A DNA stretch of 64,000 nucleotides, taken from the NCBI GenBank assembly GCA_934229725.1, contig CAKQDX010000006.1, positions 1 to 64,000 on the forward strand, given 5' to 3'. A program made the translations under genes and the position numbers. This DNA is from an uncultured Streptococcus sp. Lineage in GTDB: Bacteria; Bacillota; Bacilli; Lactobacillales; Streptococcaceae. This document shows, one piece after another, positions 37,821 to 46,038 of this stretch; the stretch's first letter is position 1, and every line of letters starts with the position of its first letter. The notes beneath the pieces are model-generated. The model was not told where the DNA came from and did no database searches. It worked only from the letters and a program-made list of their open reading frames with translations.

Positions 37821-39554
37821 ATGACAGAAATGCTTAAAGGAATCGCAGCATCTGACGGTGTTGCAGTTGCTAAGGCATATCTGCTTGTTCAACCGGATTT
37901 GTCATTTGAAACTAATACAGTTGAAGATACAAGTGCAGAAGAAGCTCGTCTAGATGCTGCTCTAGCGGCGTCACAGGACGAGCTTTCTGTTATCCGTGAA
38001 AAAGCAGTTGAAAGCCTTGGTGAAGAAGCGGCAGCCGTATTTGATGCTCACTTGATGGTTCTCGCTGACCCAGAAATGACTGGTCAAATCAAAGAAACTA
38101 TCCGTGCTAAACAAGTTAATGCTGAAGCTGCTTTGACTGAAGTAACTGACATGTTCATTGCAATTTTTGAAGGTATGGAAGACAATCCATACATGCAAGA
38201 ACGTGCAGCGGATATTCGTGACGTTACAAAACGTGTGCTTGCTAACTTGCTTGGTAAGAAATTGCCAAACCCAGCAACAATTAACGAAGAATCAATCGTT
38301 GTTGCTCATGATTTGACACCATCAGACACTGCTCAACTTAACAAACAGTTTGTTAAAGCTTTTGTCACTAACATTGGTGGACGTACAAGTCACTCAGCTA
38401 TCATGGCTCGTACACTTGAAATCGCAGCTGTTCTTGGTACAAATAATATTACTGAACTTGTAAAAGATGGAGACATTTTGGCAGTTTCAGGTATTACTGG
38501 TGAAGTTGTGATTAACCCAACTGATGAGCAAATTGCTGAGTTTAAAGCAGCTGGTGAAGCTTACGCTAAACAAAAAGCTGAATGGGCTCTCCTAAAAGAT
38601 GCTCAAACAGTAACAGCTGATGGTAAACACTTCGAGTTGGCTGCAAACATTGGTACACCTAAAGACGTTGAAGGTGTTAACGATAATGGTGCAGAAGCTG
38701 TTGGTCTTTATCGTACAGAGTTCTTGTACATGGACTCTCAAGACTTCCCAACTGAAGATGACCAATATGAGGCATACAAAGCGGTTCTTGAAGGTATGAA
38801 CGGTAAACCTGTTGTCGTTCGTACAATGGATATCGGTGGGGATAAAGAACTTCCTTACTTCGATCTTCCTAAAGAAATGAACCCATTCTTGGGTTACCGT
38901 GCATTGCGTATCTCAATTTCTGAAACTGGTAATCAAATGTTCCGTACTCAATTGCGTGCTTTGCTTCGTGCATCTGTTCACGGTAAATTGCGTATCATGT
39001 TCCCTATGGTTGCTTTGTTGAAAGAGTTCCGTACTGCTAAAGGTATTCTCGAAGAAGAAAAAGCTAAATTGATTGCTGAAGGTGTTGCCGTTGCAGATAA
39101 CATTGAAGTAGGTATCATGATTGAAATTCCAGCTGCAGCTATGCTTGCTGATCAATTTGCTAAAGAAGTTGATTTCTTCTCAATTGGTACAAATGACCTT
39201 ATCCAATACACAATGGCTGCTGACCGTATGAATGAACAAGTTTCATACCTTTACCAACCATATAACCCATCAATCCTTCGTTTGATTAACAATGTTATCA
39301 AAGCAGCGCATGCTGAAGGTAAATGGGCTGGTATGTGTGGTGAAATGGCTGGTGACCAAACAGCTGTTCCTCTTCTTGTCGGAATGGGCTTGGATGAGTT
39401 CTCTATGTCAGCTACATCTGTTCTTCGTACACGTAGCTTGATGAAGAAACTTGACACAGCTAAAATGGAAGAATACGCTAACCGTGCACTTACTGAATGT
39501 TCAACAATGGAAGAAGTTCTTGAACTTTCAAAAGAATACGTTAACGTAGACTAA
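37821..39554 (+). CDS. ptsI: PTS enzyme I
   Basis: The 577-residue protein has the His domain ([19 protein letters not shown] with the phosphorylated His), the PEP-binding domain ([26 protein letters not shown]) and the Cys-containing loop ([13 protein letters not shown]). It moves phosphate from PEP to HPr. Codon use is strongly biased, as for highly expressed genes. A terminator follows. Confidence 0.99.
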   Translation: MTEMLKGIAASDGVAVAKAYLLVQPDLSFETNTVEDTSAEEARLDAALAASQDELSVIREKAVESLGEEAAAVFDAHLMVLADPEMTGQIKETIRAKQVNAEAALTEVTDMFIAIFEGMEDNPYMQERAADIRDVTKRVLANLLGKKLPNPATINEESIVVAHDLTPSDTAQLNKQFVKAFVTNIGGRTSHSAIMARTLEIAAVLGTNNITELVKDGDILAVSGITGEVVINPTDEQIAEFKAAGEAYAKQKAEWALLKDAQTVTADGKHFELAANIGTPKDVEGVNDNGAEAVGLYRTEFLYMDSQDFPTEDDQYEAYKAVLEGMNGKPVVVRTMDIGGDKELPYFDLPKEMNPFLGYRALRISISETGNQMFRTQLRALLRASVHGKLRIMFPMVALLKEFRTAKGILEEEKAKLIAEGVAVADNIEVGIMIEIPAAAMLADQFAKEVDFFSIGTNDLIQYTMAADRMNEQVSYLYQPYNPSILRLINNVIKAAHAEGKWAGMCGEMAGDQTAVPLLVGMGLDEFSMSATSVLRTRSLMKKLDTAKMEEYANRALTECSTMEEVLELSKEYVNVD

Positions 39555-39560
39555 TAAGAA

Positions 39561-39591
39561 AAAAAGTGGAAGTCTGTGCTTTCGCTTTTTT
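39561..39591 (+). terminator. Terminator of ptsHI
   Basis: AAAAAGTGGAAG, loop TCTGTG, CTTTCGCTTTTTT with two G-U pairs. Confidence 0.8.
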
Positions 39592-39606
39592 GTATGGACA
39601 AAATAA

Positions 39607-39635
39607 TTGACTCAATGTCTTTTTAGGAGTAGAAT
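39607..39635 (+). promoter_or_regulatory. Upstream promoter (P1) of gapN
   Basis: TTGACT (39607-39612), 17 bases, TAGAAT (39630-39635). A palindrome covers its expected start point. Confidence 0.55.
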
Positions 39636-39640
39636 ACGTC

Positions 39641-39652
39641 TAACCTAGGTTA
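39641..39652. promoter_or_regulatory. 12-bp palindrome, possible operator
   Basis: TAACCTAGGTTA is perfectly palindromic and lies just downstream of the P1 -10, over its likely +1. Confidence 0.5.
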
Positions 39653-39676
39653 AGAATTTTAATTATTTTTTGTCAA

Positions 39677-39691
39677 AATTTTCTGAATAAT
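39677..39691. promoter_or_regulatory. CodY-like box upstream of gapN
   Basis: AATTTTCTGAATAAT matches 13 of 15 of the CodY box AATTTTCWGAAAATT. It lies downstream of P1 and 13 bases upstream of the P2 -35. Confidence 0.55.
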
Positions 39692-39704
39692 CCTTGTTTT
39701 AATC

Positions 39705-39733
39705 TTGGAATATTTGGGAAAAAATGATAGAAT
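39705..39733 (+). promoter_or_regulatory. Proximal promoter (P2) of gapN
   Basis: TTGGAA (39705-39710), 17 bases, TAGAAT (39728-39733). AAAGGAG follows before the TTG start. Confidence 0.55.
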
Positions 39734-39765
39734 AGGTTTTATAATAGATAAAAGGAGTTACTATC

Positions 39766-41199
39766 TTGGCTAAACAATACAAAAACTATGTCAATGGTGA
39801 GTGGAAAACATCTGAAAATTCAATTACTATCTACGCACCTGCAAACGGTGAGGAACTTGGATCAGTTCCAGCTATGAGCCAAGCTGAAGTAGACGAAGTC
39901 TACGCAGCAGCTAAAGCAGCACTCCCAGCATGGCGTGCGCTTTCATACGCTGAACGTGCAGCTTACCTTCATAAAGCAGCTGATATCTTGGAACGTGATG
40001 CTGATAAAATCGGTCGAGTTCTTTCTAAAGAAATTTCTAAAGGTTTGAAATCTGCAATTGGTGAAGTTGTTCGTACTGCTGAAATTATCCACTATGCAGC
40101 TGAAGAAGGTTTGCGTTTGGAAGGTGAAGTACTTGAAGGTGGTGCCTTTGATGCTGGTAGCAAGAAAAAAATCGCTGTTGTTCGTCGTGAACCAGTAGGT
40201 CTTGTCCTTGCTATTTCACCATTTAACTATCCAGTAAACTTGGCTGGTTCTAAAATTGCTCCTGCCTTGATCGCTGGTGACGTTGTTGCCTTCAAACCAC
40301 CAACACAAGGTTCTATCTCAGGTCTTCTTTTGGTTGAAGCATTTGTTGAAGCTGGTATCCCTGCTGGTGTCTTGAACTCAATCACAGGTCGTGGTTCTGT
40401 TATCGGTGACTACATCGTTGAACACAAAGCAGTTGACTTTATCAACTTTACAGGTTCAACTCCAGTCGGTGAAAACATCGGCCGTTTGGCAGCAATGCGT
40501 CCAATCATGCTTGAACTTGGTGGTAAAGACTCAGCTATCGTTCTTGAAGATGCTGACCTTGACTTGACTGCTAAAAACATCGTGGCTGGTGCCTTTGACT
40601 ACTCAGGTCAACGTTGTACAGCTATCAAACGTGTTCTTGTAATGGATAGCGTTGCTGATGCATTGGTAGAAAAAGTAACTGCTTTGGTTGCTAATATCAC
40701 TGTTGGTATGCCTGAAGAAAGTGCAAGTGTTACACCACTTATCGATACTAAATCAGCTGACTTTGTACAAGGTTTGATTGATGATGCTGTTGAAAAAGGT
40801 GCTACTGCTAAAACTGAATTGAAACGTGAAGGAAACCTTATCTATCCAACAGTCTTTGACCATGTAACAACAGATATGCGTGTTGCTTGGGAAGAACCAT
40901 TTGGTCCTGTATTGCCATTCATCCGTGTATCTTCAGTTGAAGAAGCAATCAAGATTTCTAACCAATCTGAATATGGACTTCAAGGTGCTGTCTTTACACA
41001 AGATTACCCACGTGCATTTGCTATTGCTGAACAACTTGAAGTTGGTACAGTTCACATCAACAATAAAACACAACGTGGTACAGATAACTTCCCATTCCTT
41101 GGTGTTAAAGGATCTGGTGCCGGTACTCAAGGTGTGAAATACTCTATTGAAGCTATGACTCGTGTGAAATCAACAGTATTTGATATTGCAAAATACTAA
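39766..41199 (+). CDS. gapN: NADP-dependent non-phosphorylating glyceraldehyde-3-phosphate dehydrogenase
   Basis: The 477-residue aldehyde dehydrogenase has the catalytic Cys in SGQRCTAIKRVL, the Glu in LELGGKDS and ISPFNYPVNLAGSKIAPAL, as in streptococcal GapN. It oxidises glyceraldehyde-3-phosphate straight to 3-phosphoglycerate and makes NADPH, the main NADPH source in species without a full oxidative pentose phosphate route. The start is TTG at 39766, fixed by AAAGGAG and the N-terminus MAKQYKNYVNGEWK. Strong codon bias. The control region holds two promoters, a palindrome and a CodY-like box. Confidence 0.97.
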   Translation: MAKQYKNYVNGEWKTSENSITIYAPANGEELGSVPAMSQAEVDEVYAAAKAALPAWRALSYAERAAYLHKAADILERDADKIGRVLSKEISKGLKSAIGEVVRTAEIIHYAAEEGLRLEGEVLEGGAFDAGSKKKIAVVRREPVGLVLAISPFNYPVNLAGSKIAPALIAGDVVAFKPPTQGSISGLLLVEAFVEAGIPAGVLNSITGRGSVIGDYIVEHKAVDFINFTGSTPVGENIGRLAAMRPIMLELGGKDSAIVLEDADLDLTAKNIVAGAFDYSGQRCTAIKRVLVMDSVADALVEKVTALVANITVGMPEESASVTPLIDTKSADFVQGLIDDAVEKGATAKTELKREGNLIYPTVFDHVTTDMRVAWEEPFGPVLPFIRVSSVEEAIKISNQSEYGLQGAVFTQDYPRAFAIAEQLEVGTVHINNKTQRGTDNFPFLGVKGSGAGTQGVKYSIEAMTRVKSTVFDIAKY

Positions 41200-41231
41200 G
41201 TGTTAAGCTAGTCAATAATTGTAAAAAAGTC

Positions 41232-41260
41232 AAGAGGGCCTTAGTAATAAGGCTCTTTTT
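41232..41260 (+). terminator. Terminator of gapN
   Basis: AAGAGGGCCTTA and TAAGGCTCTT pair around GTAA with one bulged G, then T. Confidence 0.75.
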
Positions 41261-41271
41261 CTGTAAAAATA

Positions 41272-41280
41272 TGGTATAAT
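41272..41280 (+). promoter_or_regulatory. Extended -10 promoter of the esterase operon
   Basis: TG-G-TATAAT, 35 bases before the likely start. Confidence 0.6.
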
Positions 41281-41315
41281 AGAGTCAAATTTTGAATAGA
41301 GTGAGTTTTCTGATA

Positions 41316-42143
41316 ATGAATAAATCTTATTTTTACTTGGTGATGAAAACGCATGAATTGGAAGTACCATATACTGCTAAACTTCGACGAGTGCGTGTTC
41401 TTCTTCCCAAAAATTATGAAACAGATACAGATCGTTCTTACCCTGTTGTGTATTTCCATGATGGTCAGAATGTTCTTTATAGTAAGGAAGCATTTTCAGG
41501 GTATTCTTGGAAAATTATTCCGACTCTCAAACGTAATCCAGATATTTCTCGCATGATTGTAGTGGCTATCGATAATGATGGTCCAAATCGCATGAATGAG
41601 TATTCTGCATGGAAGTATCAAGAGTCTAACATTCCTGGTGTTCAGTTTGGAGGTAAGGGAGTTGAGTATGCAGAGTTTGTCATGGATGTGGTGAAACCCT
41701 TCATTGATAAGGAGTATCGTACTCTCTCAGACCGTCAGCACACTGCCATGATTGGTTCTTCACTTGGTGGTAATATTACTCAGTTTATGGGGCTTGATTA
41801 TAAGGACCAGATTGGGTGTCTGGGAGTATTTTCTTCAGCTAACTGGTTGCATCAAGATGCTTTTGACCGTTATATGGATCGTCAAAAATTAGATTCTGAT
41901 CAGCGTGTTTATATTTATGTTGGTACAGAAGAGGCTGACGATACAGACAAGACCTTGATGGCTGGTAATATTAAGCAGGCTTATATTGATTCGTCACTGA
42001 GTTATTATCATGATTTGATTGCCCGTGGGGTTGATTTGGAGAATATCAAAATTCACATTCAATCCGGTGCTGAACATAATGAAGAGGCATGGGCTGAGAA
42101 TTTACCAGACTGTTTACGCTTTTTTGCTGAGAAGTGGGACTAG
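41316..42143 (+). CDS. Alpha/beta-hydrolase esterase (EstD/Fes-like family)
   Basis: The protein (275 residues from the ATG at 41316) has VRVLLPKNYETDTDRSYPVVYFHDGQ near the N-terminus, the nucleophile GSSLGG, an Asp region (YIYVGTEEADDTDKT) and a catalytic His in SGAEHNEEAWAEN. This is the fold of tributyrin esterase, esterase D and enterochelin esterase. No Shine-Dalgarno precedes 41316 or the in-frame ATG at 41343, so the start is uncertain. It is the first gene of an esterase-esterase-ATP-grasp operon. The substrate is unknown. Confidence 0.78.
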   Translation: MNKSYFYLVMKTHELEVPYTAKLRRVRVLLPKNYETDTDRSYPVVYFHDGQNVLYSKEAFSGYSWKIIPTLKRNPDISRMIVVAIDNDGPNRMNEYSAWKYQESNIPGVQFGGKGVEYAEFVMDVVKPFIDKEYRTLSDRQHTAMIGSSLGGNITQFMGLDYKDQIGCLGVFSSANWLHQDAFDRYMDRQKLDSDQRVYIYVGTEEADDTDKTLMAGNIKQAYIDSSLSYYHDLIARGVDLENIKIHIQSGAEHNEEAWAENLPDCLRFFAEKWD

Positions 42144-42192
42144 TCTTTATTGTCATAACTATTTAATAGCAATTTAGGAAAAGGATTTAACT

Positions 42193-42933
42193 ATGAATAT
42201 TGAACATCTTAGCCACTGGAGTGGTCAATTGAACCGTGAAATGTATCTTAATCGTTATGGGCACGCAGGTATCCCTGTGGTAGTTTTTGCTTCATCAGGT
42301 GGAAGTCACAATGAATACTATGATTTTGGTATGATTAATGCTTGCGAACGTTTTATCGAAGAAGGGCGTGTGCAATTCTTTACACTTTCAAGTGTAGACA
42401 GTGAGAGCTGGCTTTGCGATTGGAAAAATCCACACGATCGTGCAGAAATGCATCGTGCTTATGAACGTTATGTGATTCAAGAAGCAATCCCATTCATCAA
42501 ACATAAGACTGGTTGGTTTGATCCTATGATGACAACTGGTTGTTCAATGGGTGCTTACCATGCACTTAATTTCTTCTTGCAACACCCTGACGTTTTCAAT
42601 AAAGTAGTAGCCCTTAGTGGTGTTTATGATGCACGTTTCTTTGTTGGTGAATACGGAGGAGATGAGGCTATTTACCAAAACTCACCATCAGATTATATTT
42701 GGAATCAAAATGATGGTTGGTTTATTGACCATTATCGTCAATCTGAAATTGTTGTGTGTACAGGTCTTGGTGCCTGGGAACAAGATGGTCTTCCTTCTTA
42801 TTACAAACTTAAGGAAGCTTTTGAACAAAAGAATATTCCAGCTTGGTTCTCTGAGTGGGGGTACGATGTAGCCCACGATTGGGAATGGTGGCGTAAACAG
42901 ATGCCATATTTCCTTGACAACATGAGCCTATAA
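42193..42933 (+). CDS. Second alpha/beta-hydrolase esterase
   Basis: The 246-residue protein has VVVFASSGGSHNEYYDFGM, the nucleophile elbow GCSMGAYHAL, and late Asp/His residues (GYDVAHDWEWWRKQMPYFL). It belongs to the same putative esterase superfamily as the first gene but is clearly divergent, so it is not a recent duplicate. An AGGAAAAGGA site precedes the ATG. It lies 49 bases after the first esterase and 40 before the ATP-grasp gene. Role unknown. Confidence 0.8.
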   Translation: MNIEHLSHWSGQLNREMYLNRYGHAGIPVVVFASSGGSHNEYYDFGMINACERFIEEGRVQFFTLSSVDSESWLCDWKNPHDRAEMHRAYERYVIQEAIPFIKHKTGWFDPMMTTGCSMGAYHALNFFLQHPDVFNKVVALSGVYDARFFVGEYGGDEAIYQNSPSDYIWNQNDGWFIDHYRQSEIVVCTGLGAWEQDGLPSYYKLKEAFEQKNIPAWFSEWGYDVAHDWEWWRKQMPYFLDNMSL

Positions 42934-42973
42934 TTTTCTTATCTACTGAGTAACTAAAAAAGAGGAATCATAA

Positions 42974-44137
42974 ATGAATTATATTGTTATTTCACCTTAC
43001 TATCCACAAAACTTCCAACAGTTTACTGTTGAACTTGCTAATAAGGGAATCACTGTTCTCGGTATTGGTCAAGAGCCTTATGAACAATTGGATCAGCCTT
43101 TGAAAGATGCGTTGACTGAATATTTCCGAGTGGATAATTTGGAAAATTTGGATGAAGTGAAACGTGCAGTTGCCTTTCTCTTCTATAAACATGGACCAAT
43201 CGATCGTATCGAATCACATAATGAATACTGGTTGGAATTGGATGCAGCCCTTCGTGAACAGTTTAATGTATTTGGTGCTAAGCCAGAGGACCTCAAGAAG
43301 ACAAAATACAAATCTGAGATGAAAAAGCTTTTCCAAAAAGCTGGAGTCCCAGTTGTCCCAGGTGATGTGGTTAAGACAGATGCTGATGTGGATAAGGCAG
43401 TAGCTGAAATCGGACTTCCAATGATTGCTAAACCAGACAACGGTGTCGGTGCAGCAGCAACATTCAAACTTGAAACTGAGGACGATATCAATCATTTCAA
43501 GGCTGAGTGGGATCATGAAACAGTTTATTTCTTTGAAAAATTTGTGACTTCAAGTGAAATCTGTACTTTTGATGGTTTGTTGGATAGTAATGGCAATATT
43601 GTCTTCTCAACAACTTTTGATTACGCCCACACGCCACTTGATTTAATGCTTTACAAGATGGATAATTCTTACTACGTTCTTAAGGATATGGATCCTAAGT
43701 TACGTCAGTATGGTGAAGCTATTATCAAAGAATTTGGTATGAAGGAACGTTTCTTCCATATTGAATTCTTCCGTGAAGGTGATGATTATATTGCAATTGA
43801 GTACAATAATCGCCCTGCTGGTGGTTTCACTATTGATGTTTATAACTATGCTCATTCTATTGATTTGTACAAGGGTTATGCGGATGTCGTTGTTGGAGAA
43901 CCTTTCCCAGCATCTCACTTTGAACCACTTTACTGTTTGGCAACATCACGTCGTGCAAATTCTCACTACGCTTATTCAGAAGAAGAACTCTTCAATAAAT
44001 ACCATGATCAACTTAAGGTTAAGAAAATCATGCCTGCTGCCTTTGCAGAGTTGCAAGGTGATTACCTCTACATGTTGACAACACCTAGCCGTGAAGAAAT
44101 GGAACAAATGATTGAGGACTTTGGTAAAAAAGCTTAA
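42974..44137 (+). CDS. ATP-grasp ligase of unknown substrate
   Basis: The 387-residue protein has an N-terminal pre-ATP-grasp domain, then KYKSEMKKLFQKAGVPVVPG, GLPMIAKPDNGVGAAATFKLE (ATP-binding Lys and glycine loop), YFFEKFVTSSEICTFDGL and the metal site (FFHIEFFREGDDYIAIEYNNRPAGG). It is often annotated as carbamoyl-phosphate-synthase-like, but it is only an ATP-grasp carboxylate ligase; such enzymes join a carboxylate to an amine, thiol or hydroxyl. Placed after two esterases, it suggests a small-molecule or peptide conjugation and hydrolysis route. A bidirectional terminator follows. Confidence 0.8.
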   Translation: MNYIVISPYYPQNFQQFTVELANKGITVLGIGQEPYEQLDQPLKDALTEYFRVDNLENLDEVKRAVAFLFYKHGPIDRIESHNEYWLELDAALREQFNVFGAKPEDLKKTKYKSEMKKLFQKAGVPVVPGDVVKTDADVDKAVAEIGLPMIAKPDNGVGAAATFKLETEDDINHFKAEWDHETVYFFEKFVTSSEICTFDGLLDSNGNIVFSTTFDYAHTPLDLMLYKMDNSYYVLKDMDPKLRQYGEAIIKEFGMKERFFHIEFFREGDDYIAIEYNNRPAGGFTIDVYNYAHSIDLYKGYADVVVGEPFPASHFEPLYCLATSRRANSHYAYSEEELFNKYHDQLKVKKIMPAAFAELQGDYLYMLTTPSREEMEQMIEDFGKKA

Positions 44138-44150
44138 TCTGTATATGTTA

Positions 44151-44184
44151 AAAAGCACTTCAGCGTTTAATCTGAAGTGCTTTT
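44151..44184. terminator. Bidirectional terminator
   Basis: AAAAGCACTTCAG (44151-44163) and CTGAAGTGCTTTT (44172-44184): a perfect 13-bp stem serving the ATP-grasp gene and the convergent helicase gene. Confidence 0.9.
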
Positions 44185-44192
44185 GTCATGCC

Positions 44193-45275
44193 TTATTTTT
44201 CGTGAAGTTCTTGGTTTTTAAGAACTAGTTCTGAAACTTTGGCGAATTTTTTAAGTTTTTTGAGATCTTCTGGATGGGTTACCAAGCTGATGACACTACC
44301 TTCATTTCCCATACGACCAGTTCGTCCTGCACGGTGAGTGTAGGCTTCACGATCTCGAGGAATATCGAAGTTGATGACCACTTCCAGATTTTCAATATCG
44401 ATGCCTCGTGCCAAGAGGTCAGTACCTAGTAAGAGTAAAATCTCATGATTCTTGAATTTTTCCAAGATAACCTTACGGAATTTGACGTTAATGTCACTGG
44501 CAAGTGATACTGCTGAAGCCCCATTAAATTGGAGGCGTTCTTCAGTAGCGCCAAGGTCAGAAAGACTGTTGAAAAAGACAAGACCACGGAAGTCAGGAAT
44601 ATTGGAGAATTTACGGAGAAGTTCGACACGATGACGTTTATCAACACTAATATAATAATGTTTAATAGTGTCAAGTTCTTGGTCAGATAAGTCATAAACA
44701 ATAGTATTTTCCACAAGATCTTGATCGTCAATTTTATTAGTCGCTGAAATGTAGACCATTTGATGGTCACGAGGGACATGGTGGCTGATTTTTGTTACGA
44801 AATGGTATTGGCTATCACTAAGTAGTTCATCAAATTCGTCAAGGACAATAGTGTTAACGTTCATCATCTTGATTTTTTTGTGTTTAATCAGCTCAAAGAC
44901 ACGGCCAGGTGTTCCGATAAGAATTTCCGGTCCTTTCTTCAGACGTTCAATTTGACGTTTTTGACTAGAACCAGACAGGAAGAGTTGGGCAGTAAGTCCG
45001 AGTGGTTCAGCCCACTGTTTGGTCACGTCGAAAATCTGTCCAGCAAGCTCTGAATTAGGTGCTAGGATAAGCAGTTGTTGAGCTTTTTTTGGCTTGAGTG
45101 AGAGGAGCAGTGGGAGGAGGTAGGCCAGAGTCTTACCTGTTCCAGTTGGGCTGATGCCTAAAACATTGTCCCCTTCTGTAATTGGTGCAAAGAGTTCTTT
45201 TTGAATGGCAGTTTCTGTTGTGATTCCTTTTTCTTTAAGGAGGTCTTGCCATTGTTCGGGAAAGTTTGTAAACAT
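44193..45275 (-). CDS. DEAD-box RNA helicase (CshB-like)
   Basis: The 360-residue helicase has a Q-motif region (TETAIQKELFAPI), Walker A PTGTGKT, motif II DEFD in VLDEFDEL rather than DEAD, SAT (motif III), TDLLARGIDI (motif V) and HRAGRTGRMG (motif VI). The size is that of a minimal two-domain helicase without C-terminal extension. Such proteins unwind RNA in ribosome assembly, mRNA decay or cold growth. I cannot assign the exact paralogue with certainty. It runs against its neighbours and has its own terminator. Confidence 0.88.
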   Translation of the reverse strand: MFTNFPEQWQDLLKEKGITTETAIQKELFAPITEGDNVLGISPTGTGKTLAYLLPLLLSLKPKKAQQLLILAPNSELAGQIFDVTKQWAEPLGLTAQLFLSGSSQKRQIERLKKGPEILIGTPGRVFELIKHKKIKMMNVNTIVLDEFDELLSDSQYHFVTKISHHVPRDHQMVYISATNKIDDQDLVENTIVYDLSDQELDTIKHYYISVDKRHRVELLRKFSNIPDFRGLVFFNSLSDLGATEERLQFNGASAVSLASDINVKFRKVILEKFKNHEILLLLGTDLLARGIDIENLEVVINFDIPRDREAYTHRAGRTGRMGNEGSVISLVTHPEDLKKLKKFAKVSELVLKNQELHEK

Positions 45276-45366
45276 AAAAGTCTCATTTTCTATATGGATT
45301 TGCTTTTATTATATCATGATTTAGTGTAGAATAGATGAGAAAGACTCTATTAGATAGGAATTTACC

Positions 45367-46002
45367 ATGCCTAAAAAACCGATTATTATTGGGGTTACGG
45401 GTGGCTCTGGTGGTGGTAAGACCAGCGTTTCTCGTGCCATTTTATCCAATTTTCCAGATGAAAAAATTGCCATGATTGAACATGATTCGTACTATAAGGA
45501 TCAGTCTCATTTGACTTTTGAGGAGCGTGTGTCAACTAACTATGACCATCCTTTTGCCTTTGATACAGATCTCATGATTGAACATATCAATGAGTTGATT
45601 GCTGGGCGTCCGGTGGATATTCCGATTTATGATTATACGCAACACACTCGTAGTGCTAAGACTTATCGTCAGGAGCCTCAGGATGTTTTCATCGTTGAAG
45701 GGATTTTGGTACTTGAGGATAAACGTTTGCGTGATTTGATGGATATCAAGCTTTTTGTTGATACGGATGATGATATTCGTATTATTCGCCGTATCAAGCG
45801 TGATATGGAAGAACGTGGTCGTAGCTTGGATAGTATTATTGAGCAGTATATCAGTGTGGTAAAACCGATGTACCACCAGTTTATCGAACCTACGAAACGC
45901 TACGCAGATGTGGTCATTCCTGAAGGTGTCACAAATACTGTTGCTATCGATTTGATAAATACTAAGGTAGCAAGCATCTTGAAAGAAAGTAAGGAAGCCT
46001 AA
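45367..46002 (+). CDS. udk: Uridine kinase
   Basis: The 211-residue protein has Walker [65 protein letters not shown] and [13 protein letters not shown], all typical of Udk. It phosphorylates uridine and cytidine for pyrimidine salvage. Its stop codon lies inside the terminator hairpin. Confidence 0.96.
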   Translation: MPKKPIIIGVTGGSGGGKTSVSRAILSNFPDEKIAMIEHDSYYKDQSHLTFEERVSTNYDHPFAFDTDLMIEHINELIAGRPVDIPIYDYTQHTRSAKTYRQEPQDVFIVEGILVLEDKRLRDLMDIKLFVDTDDDIRIIRRIKRDMEERGRSLDSIIEQYISVVKPMYHQFIEPTKRYADVVIPEGVTNTVAIDLINTKVASILKESKEA

Positions 46003-46021
46003 GCAAGAGCTTGGCTTTTTT
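45995..46021 (+). terminator. Terminator of udk
   Basis: AAGCC-T-AAGC, loop AAGA, GCTTGGCTT then T; overlaps the udk stop. Confidence 0.75.
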
Positions 46022-46038
46022 GGTATAATTAAAACGTT

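Noticed and set aside
41292..41315. TTG start for the first esterase at 41292
   Set aside because: It adds eight unconserved-looking residues, has no ribosome site and lies only 11 bases after the -10; ATG at 41316 is more likely.
43183..43516. Two reverse-strand ORFs of about 100 codons opposite the ATP-grasp gene
   Set aside because: Both lie inside a well-supported coding gene, overlap each other and show no start signals.
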